A stretch of DNA of 64,000 nt, taken from Actinacidiphila acididurans. Its GTDB lineage: Bacteria; Actinomycetota; Actinomycetes; Streptomycetales; Streptomycetaceae. How positions within the stretch are numbered: the first letter of the stretch is position 1; the number at the start of each line of letters is the position of its first letter. The notes under the pieces were generated by a model. That model saw nothing but the letters and a program-made list of their open reading frames with translations, was not told the origin of the DNA and did not search any database. Position numbers and translations under genes: made by a program. Below are positions 50,569-59,417 of this stretch, piece by piece. The stretch covers positions 186,001-250,000 of the forward strand of contig NZ_JADKYB010000005.1 of the NCBI RefSeq assembly GCF_016918855.1, in the 5' to 3' direction.

Positions 50569-53256
50569 TCAGCCCAGCCGGACCAGCTTGCTGCCGAACG
50601 ACGGGGCGTGCAGGTCGTTCTGGAGCACCACCGGGACCGAGGTGCGGGCCGGGCCGGTGCCGAAGCCGATCGTGCCGACCTGGGTGCCGGAAGCGGCGTT
50701 GTGCGGAACGCCCTTGGGGTCGGTCGCGAGGCCGACGGCAGTGCGCATGCCGGCCCAGCCGATCGCCTTGAGGTCCTTGGCGGCGACCACCGGGGTGTGC
50801 CCGCCCATGCCGTCGTCGACGTAGCCGACGACCTGGCCCTTGTGCACTATCGCCGCCGAGGTCAGGCCGGCCTGGACGGCGTCGATGAAGGTCTGGCTGC
50901 GCTGCAGGGCGACGCTGAGCATGTCGAACGGCGTCACCTTGGTGCCGCGTTGCTGGAGCATCACGCCGAGGATCAGCTGCTCCTTGCCGTCGACCGTCTT
51001 GTGGGCGGCCCACATCAGGGCGCCGCCGGCCGGGGTGCTGGAGCCGGTCTTGATGCCGACCACGCCCACGTGCACCAGGTCCTGGTTGTTGTTGTAGATC
51101 TTGCCGACGCCCGGGATGTCGATGTTGGGCATGGCCACGACCGAGCGGAAGACCTCGTTCTTCATCACCTCGCGGGCCAGCTTGAGCTGGTCGGCGGCGG
51201 TGCTGACGGTGGTCTCCTCGTAGCCGCTCGCGCCGGTGTAGGTGGTGTGCGCCATCCCGAGCGCGGCCGCCTCCTTGGTCATCCGGGTGACGAACGCGTC
51301 CTGGGTGCCGGCGTCCCAGCGGGCCAGCAGCCGGGCGATGTTGTTGCCGGACGGGATCAGCAGCAGTTGCAGCATCTGCCGCTCGCTGAACTTCTGACCG
51401 GCCTTCACATGTGCGGTGGACTCGTCGGTGGACGCGGACTCGGCGGCCGCCTGCTGGTCGACGGTGATCAGCGGGCCGTTCTGCTTGCCGCTGAGCGGGT
51501 GGTCGCGCAGGACGACGTACGCCGTCATCACCTTGGTGACGCTGGCGATCGGCGCGGGCGTCTGGGCGCCGTGCTCGCCCAGGGTGCCGAGCCCCTCGAC
51601 CTCGGCGACCGACTCGCCCTCGGACGGCCAGGGCAGCGACGGCGGCAGCGGGGCGCCGGAGAAGGTGTACGAGGGGGCCGCGGTCAGGGTCAGCTTCGGC
51701 GACGGCAGCGGGCGCACCGCCTGCACGATCACGAACACGACGGCGAGCAGCACCACCAGCGGGGTCCAGATCTTGACCCGGCGCACGGTGGAGCGCAGCG
51801 CGGTCTGCGGCGGGGGCGGGGTGTTGGTCAGCTCGGCCAGCAGCTTGAGCGGCGACTTCTCCTCGCCGGGCGCGGGCGGCACGGGCATCCCGCGGGTGCC
51901 CTCCGGTCCGATGATCTCCTCGGCAGGCTCGCCGGCCTGCCGAGGGGGCGCGGCGGGGGGCAGCGACGGCGCGGCGGGCGGCAGAGGCGCGGCAGTGGAC
52001 TTGGGGGGCGCGCTGGAGGGCGTACGCGCCGCTACGGGCCGCCCGGGTGCCCCGAAGGCCACCTGGGCCCGGCTCCCGCCCGTACGGCCCTCGTCGGCCC
52101 CGCCAGGGCGCTCCGGCAGGTCCGAAACAAGCGGCTTGACGACCCGTCGCGACCCGGAGTCGCCCTTCCCGCCCCCGGCGGGCTTGTCCGTTGCGGGAGT
52201 CCCCGGTTTCTCGCCTGCGCCGGGCGCGGTGGGTACGGGCTTCGGGTCCCCCGCGGGCTTCTCGGTCACGGGCTTCCGGTCCGCTGCCGGCTCGGCGGAC
52301 TTCGGCTCCGGTCCGGCGGAGGGCTTCGGGGATGCGGGCTTCGGGGATGCGGTCTTCGCGTCCGCGGCCGACTCCTCGCCTGCGCCGGGCTTCGCGGATA
52401 CGGGCTTCCGGTCCGCGGCGGGCTCCGCCGTCTTCGGCTTCTGAGTCGGCTCCGCGGCCTTCGACTCCGCGTCAGGCGCCGGCTTCGGCCCGGGGCCACC
52501 GTTTCCGGACGCGGCAGGCGTGCCCTCGGCGTCCGTGCGGGCACCCGCACCGGACCCGCGCTTCGGCGCCGGCTCGGCGTCCTCTTCCCGGGCGGCCGCG
52601 GAGGCCGAGGCGGTCGAAGCGGCCGGAGCAACGGGATCAGCCGAAGCAGCCGGCGAGGCCGGAGCGGCCTTCGCCGGAGTTTCCTTCGTCCGGGGGGCAG
52701 CCGTCCGGATGGTCGGCTGGTCCACCGGGGTCACGGAGGGGCGGTCCGCAGGAGCGGGTTCCGGCCCTTTCCCGGAGCGGGAGGAGGGGGTCGGCCGTGA
52801 CGCCCCGTCAGCCCCATTCGTACCGGCACTCCCAGGAGCCTCGTCCGTCCCGGGGGCTTGGTCACGATTCGATTCCGGTTTCCGGGGGGCCGCGTCCGCG
52901 GGCCGGACAGCGGGCGCCGCGGGGGTCGCAGGAGGGCCGGACGGCGCGTCCACGGGCGCCTCGTCGTCGGCCGTATTCCCCTTCGGCCCGTTGGTGGAGG
53001 GCGCGGCGGACGCGACTTCCGGGGCGGGGCGGGAACCGGTCCCGGCGTCCCGCCCGTGAGGCGTTTCCGCAGCGTGCGGGCCCTTTTGGCCGTCGGACAC
53101 GGCCGGGCGGCGGTCGCCTACGTCCTCCGCTGTGCGCCCCTTCGACCCCCCGGTGGACCCGCGGAACACCGCCAGCCTCGGATCAGGGGCAACCCGGTCG
53201 ACCGGCTCCCCCGTCGTCTCCTGCCGCTGCTCCCTGCCGGGGGACTCGCCCGCCAC
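50569..53256 (-). CDS. D-alanyl-D-alanine carboxypeptidase (S11) with very long disordered cytoplasmic N-terminus
   Basis: 895 residues. The first ~496 are low-complexity Pro/Ala/Glu/Lys/Ser repeats (PKPASPKPS, AEPAADRKP and the like). One membrane helix follows (about 497-516, WTPLVVLLAVVFVIVQAV), then an external penicillin-binding domain with Ser572-V-T-Lys575, the S-G-N triad and KTG (GIKTGSS). Enzymes of this class trim pentapeptide cross-links in peptidoglycan. GTG at 53256 is preceded by GGAGGAGGT and begins A-G-E-S-P as in homologues. The long N-terminus lies in the cytoplasm and could act as a scaffold (inferred). Confidence 0.9.
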   Translation of the reverse strand: MAGESPGREQRQETTGEPVDRVAPDPRLAVFRGSTGGSKGRTAEDVGDRRPAVSDGQKGPHAAETPHGRDAGTGSRPAPEVASAAPSTNGPKGNTADDEAPVDAPSGPPATPAAPAVRPADAAPRKPESNRDQAPGTDEAPGSAGTNGADGASRPTPSSRSGKGPEPAPADRPSVTPVDQPTIRTAAPRTKETPAKAAPASPAASADPVAPAASTASASAAAREEDAEPAPKRGSGAGARTDAEGTPAASGNGGPGPKPAPDAESKAAEPTQKPKTAEPAADRKPVSAKPGAGEESAADAKTASPKPASPKPSAGPEPKSAEPAADRKPVTEKPAGDPKPVPTAPGAGEKPGTPATDKPAGGGKGDSGSRRVVKPLVSDLPERPGGADEGRTGGSRAQVAFGAPGRPVAARTPSSAPPKSTAAPLPPAAPSLPPAAPPRQAGEPAEEIIGPEGTRGMPVPPAPGEEKSPLKLLAELTNTPPPPQTALRSTVRRVKIWTPLVVLLAVVFVIVQAVRPLPSPKLTLTAAPSYTFSGAPLPPSLPWPSEGESVAEVEGLGTLGEHGAQTPAPIASVTKVMTAYVVLRDHPLSGKQNGPLITVDQQAAAESASTDESTAHVKAGQKFSERQMLQLLLIPSGNNIARLLARWDAGTQDAFVTRMTKEAAALGMAHTTYTGASGYEETTVSTAADQLKLAREVMKNEVFRSVVAMPNIDIPGVGKIYNNNQDLVHVGVVGIKTGSSTPAGGALMWAAHKTVDGKEQLILGVMLQQRGTKVTPFDMLSVALQRSQTFIDAVQAGLTSAAIVHKGQVVGYVDDGMGGHTPVVAAKDLKAIGWAGMRTAVGLATDPKGVPHNAASGTQVGTIGFGTGPARTSVPVVLQNDLHAPSFGSKLVRLG

Positions 53257-53518
53257 GCAGACCTCCTCCTCGTACCGCACTCATGGTGATACGACATGTA
53301 CACATCGTGATGGGCACCCGCGTGAGGCGCCCCTGACCATTGCGAATCGACACCGACAGTGTCCCGCGACAGGCCCGCGGCCCGTCCGCCGCGACACCCC
53401 GTCCACCCCGTAGACGAGAACGACATACCACCCGGTTCCCGCCGATAAGGCAAAGGCGCTCTCGACAGGCCGGTGTGAGAGGCGTCACCCTGTCATTCAT
53501 CCACGCGGGGAGGCATGG

Positions 53519-54220
53519 ATGGGCAAGAGCCGCAGAACAATTCCGGAAGAGCTGTTGCTGCTCGCCCTGGACCCGACGACCGGGACCACGGCGCAGCCGC
53601 AGTCGCTCGACCTCGGCCTCGCCGGGGCGCAGCTCGTCGAGCTGGCCCTGGCCGGGCGGATAGCCCCTGACGGGGATCGTATCGCCGTGGTGCACCCACG
53701 GCCGACTGGAGATCCGACCCTGGACTCCGCGCTCGAACTGCTGCGACGCCGCGGCAGTCCGGTGCGTGCCGTCCACTGGATCGGCGGGCCCCGGCTGGGG
53801 CTGCGCCAGACGTATCTCGCGCACCTGGAGCGGTGCGGCATGGTCCACGCCGTGCCGGGACAGATGTGCGGAATACTGCCGACCACGCGGTACCAGGCGA
53901 CCGACAGCGCGGTCAGCCGGGAGATCAGGGCCCGGCTGGACAGCGCGATCCGCACCGGCGTGCCGCCGGACCCGCGGACCGCCGCGCTCGCCGCGCTCGC
54001 CCATTCCGTGGGGCTCGGCAAGCACTTGTACCCGGGTAACGAGGGCCGGTCGTCGCGATCGCGCCTGCGCGACCTGATCAGGTACGACCCGATGGGCGGC
54101 CTGGTGGCCCACGCGGTGATGGACGTCCAGAACGGGGTGGCGGCCCAGCCGAAGCGGCCGCCGGCCCAGGCGCAGCGTCCGGCGGCGCACAACACCATGG
54201 CCCGGGCCGGGGTCCGCTGA
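53519..54220 (+). CDS. GPP34-family phosphoprotein
   Basis: 233 residues of the GOLPH3/GPP34 fold: IPEELLLLALDPTTG at the start, LAGAQLVELALAGRI, and the helical GLRQTYLAHLERCGMVHAVPGQMCGILPTTRY. Eukaryotic members bind phosphatidylinositol 4-phosphate; Streptomyces has many copies with unknown roles. The C-terminal 30 residues are Ala/Pro/Gln-rich. ATG at 53519 with GGGGAGG nearby. Divergent from the carboxypeptidase gene (262-bp gap with no other gene seen) and upstream of the XRE-DUF397 pair. Confidence 0.88.
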   Translation: MGKSRRTIPEELLLLALDPTTGTTAQPQSLDLGLAGAQLVELALAGRIAPDGDRIAVVHPRPTGDPTLDSALELLRRRGSPVRAVHWIGGPRLGLRQTYLAHLERCGMVHAVPGQMCGILPTTRYQATDSAVSREIRARLDSAIRTGVPPDPRTAALAALAHSVGLGKHLYPGNEGRSSRSRLRDLIRYDPMGGLVAHAVMDVQNGVAAQPKRPPAQAQRPAAHNTMARAGVR

Positions 54221-54722
54221 ACGCACCGGTACGGTCCGCGGACCGGCCGGCACGGATTCCGGCGCGCACCATCCGTACGGCGGACGCGGCGCGCAGGCGC
54301 AGTGAGCGGCGCACGCGGCGCTCGTACGGCGCGCACATCCCGTAACACCACGCACAGCAGGCACAGTACGCACAGCACCGCACCACGCGCACCTCTCGCA
54401 CTGCACGGCAAGGGACGGCAGCGCGGTGTCCGTCGGCAGGGACCGGACACCAGCAGGCAGGAGCCGTCCGCAGCGACCCGGTTCCGGGAGCCGCTGTGAC
54501 GCGCGGGGCGGCGGCCGCTCCCGGATCCGTCCGGGCGGCCGGCGCCCCGCGCGTCCGTCCGGGGCGCACGCCGGCGCCCGGACCAGCGCGGCCGAACCGC
54601 GGGTTCCGACCGGCGTGAACCGAGCGCCCGGACAACCTTGTTACGCCCATTCGCCAGCACATGTTGACGGGTAGTGGCAGGCTGCTGACCATCAGTAGGT
54701 TCAGCGTGGAGGTGCAGTGCCC

Positions 54723-55577
54723 GTGGTCGCCAACGTCAACCCCACCGTCAGGCGCCGCCGGCTGGGTTCGGAGCTGCGCAAGCTCCGTGAGCAGAAGGGG
54801 ATGACGGCCGAGGAGGTCGCGGCCCGGCTGCTGGTCTCCCAGTCCAAGATCAGCCGGCTGGAGAACGGCCGGCGCAGCATCAGCCAGCGCGACGTGCGCG
54901 ACCTGTGCGGGGTGTACGGCGTCGAGGACATGCGTATCGTCGATTCGCTGATGCAGATGGCCAAGGAGTCGCGCCAGCAGGGCTGGTGGCACGCCTTCGG
55001 CGACATTCCGTACAGCGTCTACATCGGCCTGGAGACGGAGGCCGCTTCCCTGCGCGTATTCGAACCGCAGGTGGTGCCCGGGCTGTTGCAGACCCCGGAG
55101 TACGCGGCGGCGATGATCGCGGGCAACCTGCCGGAGGCCACGCCCGAGCAGGTGGAGAAGCGGGTCAGCGTACGGATGCGGCGTCAGGAGCGGATCACCG
55201 AACTGGACGCGCCGCTGCGGATGTGGGCGGTCGTCGACGAGGCGGCGCTGTGCCGGAAGGTCGGGAACGCGGACATCATGCGCGCGCAACTGGACCGGCT
55301 GGTCGAGGTGAGCAGGCTGCCGCATGTGACGGTCCAGGTGCTGCCGTTCGACGCCGGCGCCCACCCGGGGCTGTCCGGCCAGTTCGCGGTGCTGGAGTTC
55401 ACCGACGCCACGGATGCCACGGTGGTGTACCTGGAGGGCGTCAACAGCGACCTGTACCTGGAGAAGGACACCGACGTACAGGCGTACAGCCTCATGTACG
55501 AGCACCTGCGCGCCCAGGCGCTGAGCGCCGAGCAGACCCGGCAGTTCATCACGGAGGCCGCCGAACGGTACGTGTGA
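54723..55577 (+). CDS. XRE-family regulator with DUF5753 (WhiJ-like)
   Basis: About 284 residues: helix-turn-helix at 15-70 (GSELRKLREQKGMTAEEVAARLLVSQSKISRLENGRRSISQRDVRDLCGVYGV) and a DUF5753 domain (IGLETEAASLRVFEPQVVPGLLQTPEYA...LPHVTVQVLPFDAGAHPGLSGQFAVLEF). This type pairs with small DUF397 proteins in Streptomyces and acts in developmental control (WhiJ paradigm). GTG at 54723 has GGAGGT at nine bases; GTG at 54717 would have only three-base spacing. The 54221-54722 gap has no gene, only short GCACAG-like repeats near 54350-54400. Confidence 0.88.
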   Translation: MVANVNPTVRRRRLGSELRKLREQKGMTAEEVAARLLVSQSKISRLENGRRSISQRDVRDLCGVYGVEDMRIVDSLMQMAKESRQQGWWHAFGDIPYSVYIGLETEAASLRVFEPQVVPGLLQTPEYAAAMIAGNLPEATPEQVEKRVSVRMRRQERITELDAPLRMWAVVDEAALCRKVGNADIMRAQLDRLVEVSRLPHVTVQVLPFDAGAHPGLSGQFAVLEFTDATDATVVYLEGVNSDLYLEKDTDVQAYSLMYEHLRAQALSAEQTRQFITEAAERYV

Positions 55578-55668
55578 CGCCGGGCGGTACGTGTGACGCG
55601 GAAGATTACACCTCCGCTTATTGCGCAGGGAAGAACCGTTGGGAATATGCCATCCGGTTGAGTGATGT

Positions 55669-55683
55669 ACGCCTCAGAGGCGT
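55669..55683. promoter_or_regulatory. Palindrome before the DUF397 gene
   Basis: ACGCCTC-A-GAGGCGT, perfect 7-bp arms, in the 199-bp gap between the XRE and DUF397 genes. A candidate binding site for the XRE regulator. Confidence 0.45.
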
Positions 55684-55776
55684 GATGGTGGCGAGTAGCG
55701 TCGATCGTGTCAGCCGAAAAACGCCACGCTGTCCCGCGCAGCGCGGCAGCCACCAGCAGCACAGACCGGAGCAGAG

Positions 55777-55986
55777 ATGGCAATCAAACTGGGCAGCACC
55801 CCCGCCTGGATCAAGTCCTCGCGGTCCACGGGCAACGGGGCCTGCGTGGAAGTGAAGTCGCCGGCCACCGAATCCGTCGTCGTCCGCGATTCGAAGGACC
55901 CGCACGGCCCGGTCCTGACCTTTTCCCCGCAGGCGTGGTCGGCGTTCGTCACCGACGTGGACCACGGCTCGTTCGACCTGCGCTGA
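55777..55986 (+). CDS. DUF397 domain-containing protein
   Basis: 69-residue single-domain DUF397 protein (WIKSSRSTGNGACVEVKS...VVVRDSKDPHGPVLTFSPQAWSAFVTDV). These partners of WhiJ-like XRE regulators are thought to modulate the regulator's DNA binding, in a toxin-antitoxin-like arrangement. ATG at 55777 with GGAG upstream. It follows the XRE gene but has its own leader, so it may be transcribed separately. A terminator follows. Confidence 0.92.
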   Translation: MAIKLGSTPAWIKSSRSTGNGACVEVKSPATESVVVRDSKDPHGPVLTFSPQAWSAFVTDVDHGSFDLR

Positions 55987-56021
55987 CCCGCTGCCGACGG
56001 CAGGGTCGGCAACCGGCACAG

Positions 56022-56061
56022 GAGCCCTCTCGACTGGCCGCCGTCCTGGCCGAGGGGGCTC
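56022..56061 (+). terminator. Terminator after DUF397
   Basis: 11-bp inverted repeat with one mismatch (56022-56032 with 56051-56061) and further pairing within the loop. Confidence 0.6.
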
Positions 56062-56208
56062 GCCGCTGTTCGGCTCACCACCGTTCAGGGGGCGTCGTCC
56101 CGGCCCGAAGCCCCCATAACTCTCCTTGTGCGTACGGCGATCGGGACCGCCGACCGCATCGTGGAAAGTACCTGTACGCGGCAACGATCCCTCCGTAGAG
56201 TGCCGCCC

Positions 56209-57396
56209 ATGACCGCCACCCGTGCCGCCCTGCCTCCGCTCGCCGCCCGTGCCCGGCAGGTGGGCTCCTCGCCGGTACGGGACATCCTGGCGCTCACCGC
56301 GCGGCCGGAGGTCATCTCGTTCGCCGGCGGGCTGCCGGCGCCGGAGCTGTTCGACGCGCAGGGGCTGCGGGCCGCGTTCGAGCGGGTGCTCGCCGAGCGG
56401 CCGGGGCAGGTGCTCCAGTACTCCACCACCGAGGGCGACCCGCAGCTGCGGGCGGCGGTCGCGGCCCGGCTGACCGCCCGCGGGCTGGCCACCGGCGCCG
56501 AGGACCTGCTGGTGACCGGCGGTTCGCAGCAGGGGCTGACGCTGCTGGCCACCGCGCTGCTGGAGCCGGGCGACGTGGTCTTGGTGGAGAACCCGACGTA
56601 TCTGGCGGCCCTGCAGTGCTTCGGCTTCGCCGGCGCCCGGGTGGTGCCGGTGCCGACCGACGACGACGGGGTGCTGCCGGACACGCTGGAGGAGCTGGTG
56701 GTCCGCGAACGCCCCAAGCTGCTCTACCTGATCCCCACCTTCCAGAACCCGACCGGCCGTACACTGCCGGCCGAGCGCCGGCGGGCGGTCGCGGAGGTGG
56801 CCGGACGGCACGGGCTGTGGATCGCCGAGGACGACCCGTACGGCGAGTTGCGCTTCGAGGGCGCGCACCAGCCGTGGATCGCCTCGCACGAGGCCGCGGC
56901 GGACCGTACGGTGCTGCTCGGCAGCTTCTCCAAGGTGATGGCACCCGGGATGCGGCTGGGCTGGCTGCGCACGCCGGCGGCATTGCGGCGCAGTTGCGTG
57001 GTCGCCAAGCAGGCGGCCGACCTGCACACCTCGACCGTCGACCAGGCAGCGGCGGCCCGCTATCTGGCGGACCGTGACCTGGACGCACACCTGGCCCGGG
57101 TACGGAGCGCGTACCGGGACCGCCGGGACGCCCTGCTGGCGGGCCTGGCCGCGGCGCTGCCCCCGGGCAGCACCTGGAACCGGCCGGAGGGTGGCATGTT
57201 CGTGTGGGTGCGGCTCGGCGGCGGCCGGGACGCGACCGCGCTGCTGCCCGAGGCGGTCCGGCACGAGGTCGCGTACGTGCCCGGCGCCCCGTTCTTCACG
57301 CGCTCCCCCGATCCGGCGAGCCTGCGCATGTCGTTCACCACGCACACGCCCGAGGAGATCCGCGAGGGTCTGGCCCGGCTGGCGAAGGTGTTCTGA
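56209..57396 (+). CDS. PLP-dependent aminotransferase, class I (2-aminoadipate / MocR-like group)
   Basis: 395-residue fold-type I aminotransferase. The PLP lysine is in GSFSKVMAPGMRLGW, with the PLP phosphate and ring contacts in GGSQQGLTLLATALLEPGDVVLVENPTYLAAL and QNPTGRTLPAERR, and DDPYGELRF. It lacks the N-terminal GntR DNA-binding domain of MocR regulators, so it is an enzyme. Closest families are LysN-like 2-aminoadipate transaminase and aromatic/branched-chain aminotransferases; the substrate is not certain. ATG at 56209 gives the conserved T-A-T-R-A-A-L start; ribosome site weak. Confidence 0.88.
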   Translation: MTATRAALPPLAARARQVGSSPVRDILALTARPEVISFAGGLPAPELFDAQGLRAAFERVLAERPGQVLQYSTTEGDPQLRAAVAARLTARGLATGAEDLLVTGGSQQGLTLLATALLEPGDVVLVENPTYLAALQCFGFAGARVVPVPTDDDGVLPDTLEELVVRERPKLLYLIPTFQNPTGRTLPAERRRAVAEVAGRHGLWIAEDDPYGELRFEGAHQPWIASHEAAADRTVLLGSFSKVMAPGMRLGWLRTPAALRRSCVVAKQAADLHTSTVDQAAAARYLADRDLDAHLARVRSAYRDRRDALLAGLAAALPPGSTWNRPEGGMFVWVRLGGGRDATALLPEAVRHEVAYVPGAPFFTRSPDPASLRMSFTTHTPEEIREGLARLAKVF

Positions 57397-57546
57397 GGCC
57401 TCCTCTCCGCGGCCGCCGGGATCCCGTGTCCCGTGCGGCCGTTTCGTCATGCCCACGACGGGCGGACGTCCAGCGAAGTGCCCGCTCATGGTGGGTTCGC
57501 GATCAGGGTCATCACAATGCCAAGACACGTAAAGAGGAAGCAAAAT

Positions 57547-57583
57547 CGTTCGTCTGACTGATCTGAGTTCAGACATATGAACG
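57547..57583. promoter_or_regulatory. Long interrupted palindrome before the symporter gene
   Basis: CGTTC (57547-57551) and GTCTGA (57552-57557) pair with TCAGAC (57569-57574) and GAACG (57579-57583). It lies 145 bp before the symporter start, in a 330-bp gap with no gene. It is a candidate operator or leader stem. Confidence 0.5.
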
Positions 57584-57726
57584 ACGGGCTCTTGACCGGG
57601 GCCGCCGGACCAGAGTTCAATCCCGGCAAGTCCCCAACTCCCGCACGGGGACAGCCGTCCGAGGGCCCGAGGGAGCGTCGCAGCGAAGTGCGCTCACGTT
57701 CACAAGGCGGACCCCCAGGAGGGGAC

Positions 57727-59271
57727 ATGAACAGTCTCGACTGGCTCGTCCTCGTCGCGTACTTCGGTGTGATGATCGGGATCGGCGTCTGGTCGCACGC
57801 ACGGGTCGGCGACGTCGGCGACTACTTCACCGCCGGCGGCAGAATGCCGTGGTGGCTGTCGGGCATCTCGCACCACATGTCCGGCTACAGCGCGGTGATG
57901 TTCACCGGTTACGCCGGCATCGCGTACACGTACGGCATCACCTCCTACGTCACCTGGTCCTTCCCGATCGCCATCGGGATCGCCATCGGCGCCAAGCTGT
58001 TCGCGCCGCGACTGAACCGGTTGCGTTCCAACCTGCACGTGGCCTCGCCGCTGGAGTACCTCAAGGTGCGCTACAACCTGGCCACACAGCAGGCACTGGC
58101 CTGGTCCGGGGTGCTGCTCAAGATCGTGGACGTGGGCGCCAAGTGGGCGGCCATCGCGACGCTGCTGTCGGTGTTCACCGGGGTGACCATCACTCAGGGC
58201 ATCGTCATCACCGGTGCCATCACCGCCGTGTACTGCACGGTCGGCGGCCTGTGGGCGGACGCGCTCACCGAGCTCGGCCAGTTCGTGATCCAGCTCTGCG
58301 CGGGCCTGGCCATGCTGATCGCGACGCTGGGCAAGATCGGCGGGATCAGCGGGATCTGGAACGTGTGGGACAAGCCTGCCCTGCACCACCACGGGCACCC
58401 GGTGGCCGGCCCGTACACCACCGTCTTCCTGCTGGCGTACCTGTTCATCAAGACCTTCGAGTACAACGGCGGCATGTGGAACCAGGCGCAGCGCTACATG
58501 GCGACCGGTTCCCCCCGCGAGGCCAGCCGCTCGGCGGCGCTGTCCTCGGTGCTGTGGTTCGTCTGGCCGCTGGTGCTGTTCTTCCCGATGTGGGTCTCGC
58601 CGCTGCTGGTGCACGCCAAGAAGCCGGACGGCTCCGACTCCTACGGCCTGATGGTCGAGCAGCTCCTGCCGCACGGGCTGCTCGGCCTGGTCGTGGTCGG
58701 CTTCTTCTCGCACACCATGGCCATGTGCTCCTCGGACGCCAACGCGATCGCCGCCGTGGTCACCCGGGACATCGCACCCGCCTTCTCCCGCGCCGCCCGC
58801 GAGTGGACCGCCCGGGTGGGCCTGATCGCCGCCCGGATCACCACCCTCACCTTCCTGGGCCTGTCCATGGCGGTGGCCACGCAGGTCAACTCCCCCACGT
58901 TCAAGGACATCATCACCGTGGTCATCAAGTGGGTGGCCGGCCTGATGGGCCCGATCGCCATACCCTTCATGCTCGGCCTGATGCCGCGCTTCCGCCGCTC
59001 CGGCCCGACCGCCGCCCTCACCAGCTGGGCCCTGGGCCTGCTCGCCTTCTACCTGCTCAACTACCCCGTCAACGACGCCGTCTCGGGCGGCGTCGACCTC
59101 GAGTACCAGATCTCGCTTCCGCTCCTGGTCTCGCTGGTCCTCTACGTCGCCATCGGCTACATCAAGCCCGAGGACACGCCCGAACGCGACGCCATCCTGT
59201 CCAAGGTCAACACCGACGGCCCGGGCTCCGCCTCGGCAACGGTCGTGGCAGAACCAGCGGTGCAGGGCTGA
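57727..59271 (+). CDS. Sodium:solute symporter family protein
   Basis: 514-residue SSS-family transporter with about 13 membrane segments. Conserved features: DYFTAGGRMPWWLSGISHHMSGYSAVMFTGYAGIAYTYG, LEYLKVRYN, and the Na+-site helix around SHTMAMCSSDANAIAAVVTRDI. The family imports sugars, carboxylates or other solutes with sodium; the substrate is unclear. ATG 57727 follows AGGAGGGG. An in-frame ATG at 57577 would add 50 low-complexity residues without a ribosome site and is rejected. Confidence 0.9.
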   Translation: MNSLDWLVLVAYFGVMIGIGVWSHARVGDVGDYFTAGGRMPWWLSGISHHMSGYSAVMFTGYAGIAYTYGITSYVTWSFPIAIGIAIGAKLFAPRLNRLRSNLHVASPLEYLKVRYNLATQQALAWSGVLLKIVDVGAKWAAIATLLSVFTGVTITQGIVITGAITAVYCTVGGLWADALTELGQFVIQLCAGLAMLIATLGKIGGISGIWNVWDKPALHHHGHPVAGPYTTVFLLAYLFIKTFEYNGGMWNQAQRYMATGSPREASRSAALSSVLWFVWPLVLFFPMWVSPLLVHAKKPDGSDSYGLMVEQLLPHGLLGLVVVGFFSHTMAMCSSDANAIAAVVTRDIAPAFSRAAREWTARVGLIAARITTLTFLGLSMAVATQVNSPTFKDIITVVIKWVAGLMGPIAIPFMLGLMPRFRRSGPTAALTSWALGLLAFYLLNYPVNDAVSGGVDLEYQISLPLLVSLVLYVAIGYIKPEDTPERDAILSKVNTDGPGSASATVVAEPAVQG

Positions 59272-59417
59272 CCGGAGGGAGTACGGCAAGGAGGTACTAC
59301 CCAGGGGCGCGAGGCCGCAGTTGATATGCGGCTGGCGCCGCGTGGGCGCGAGAACCGGCGACAGCCGGTGATCCGGGATCGACAGCAGCCACCCCTCCGG
59401 GACGGCGGCAACAGCCG

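Noticed and set aside
54221..54716. Short open frames between GPP34 and the XRE gene
   Set aside because: Arg/Pro/Ala-rich compositions typical of random high-GC frames, with no ribosome sites and no conserved domains.
57577..57726. 50-residue N-terminal extension of the sodium symporter
   Set aside because: Low-complexity sequence with no ribosome site, whereas AGGAGGGG precedes the ATG at 57727 and that start gives the family N-terminus.
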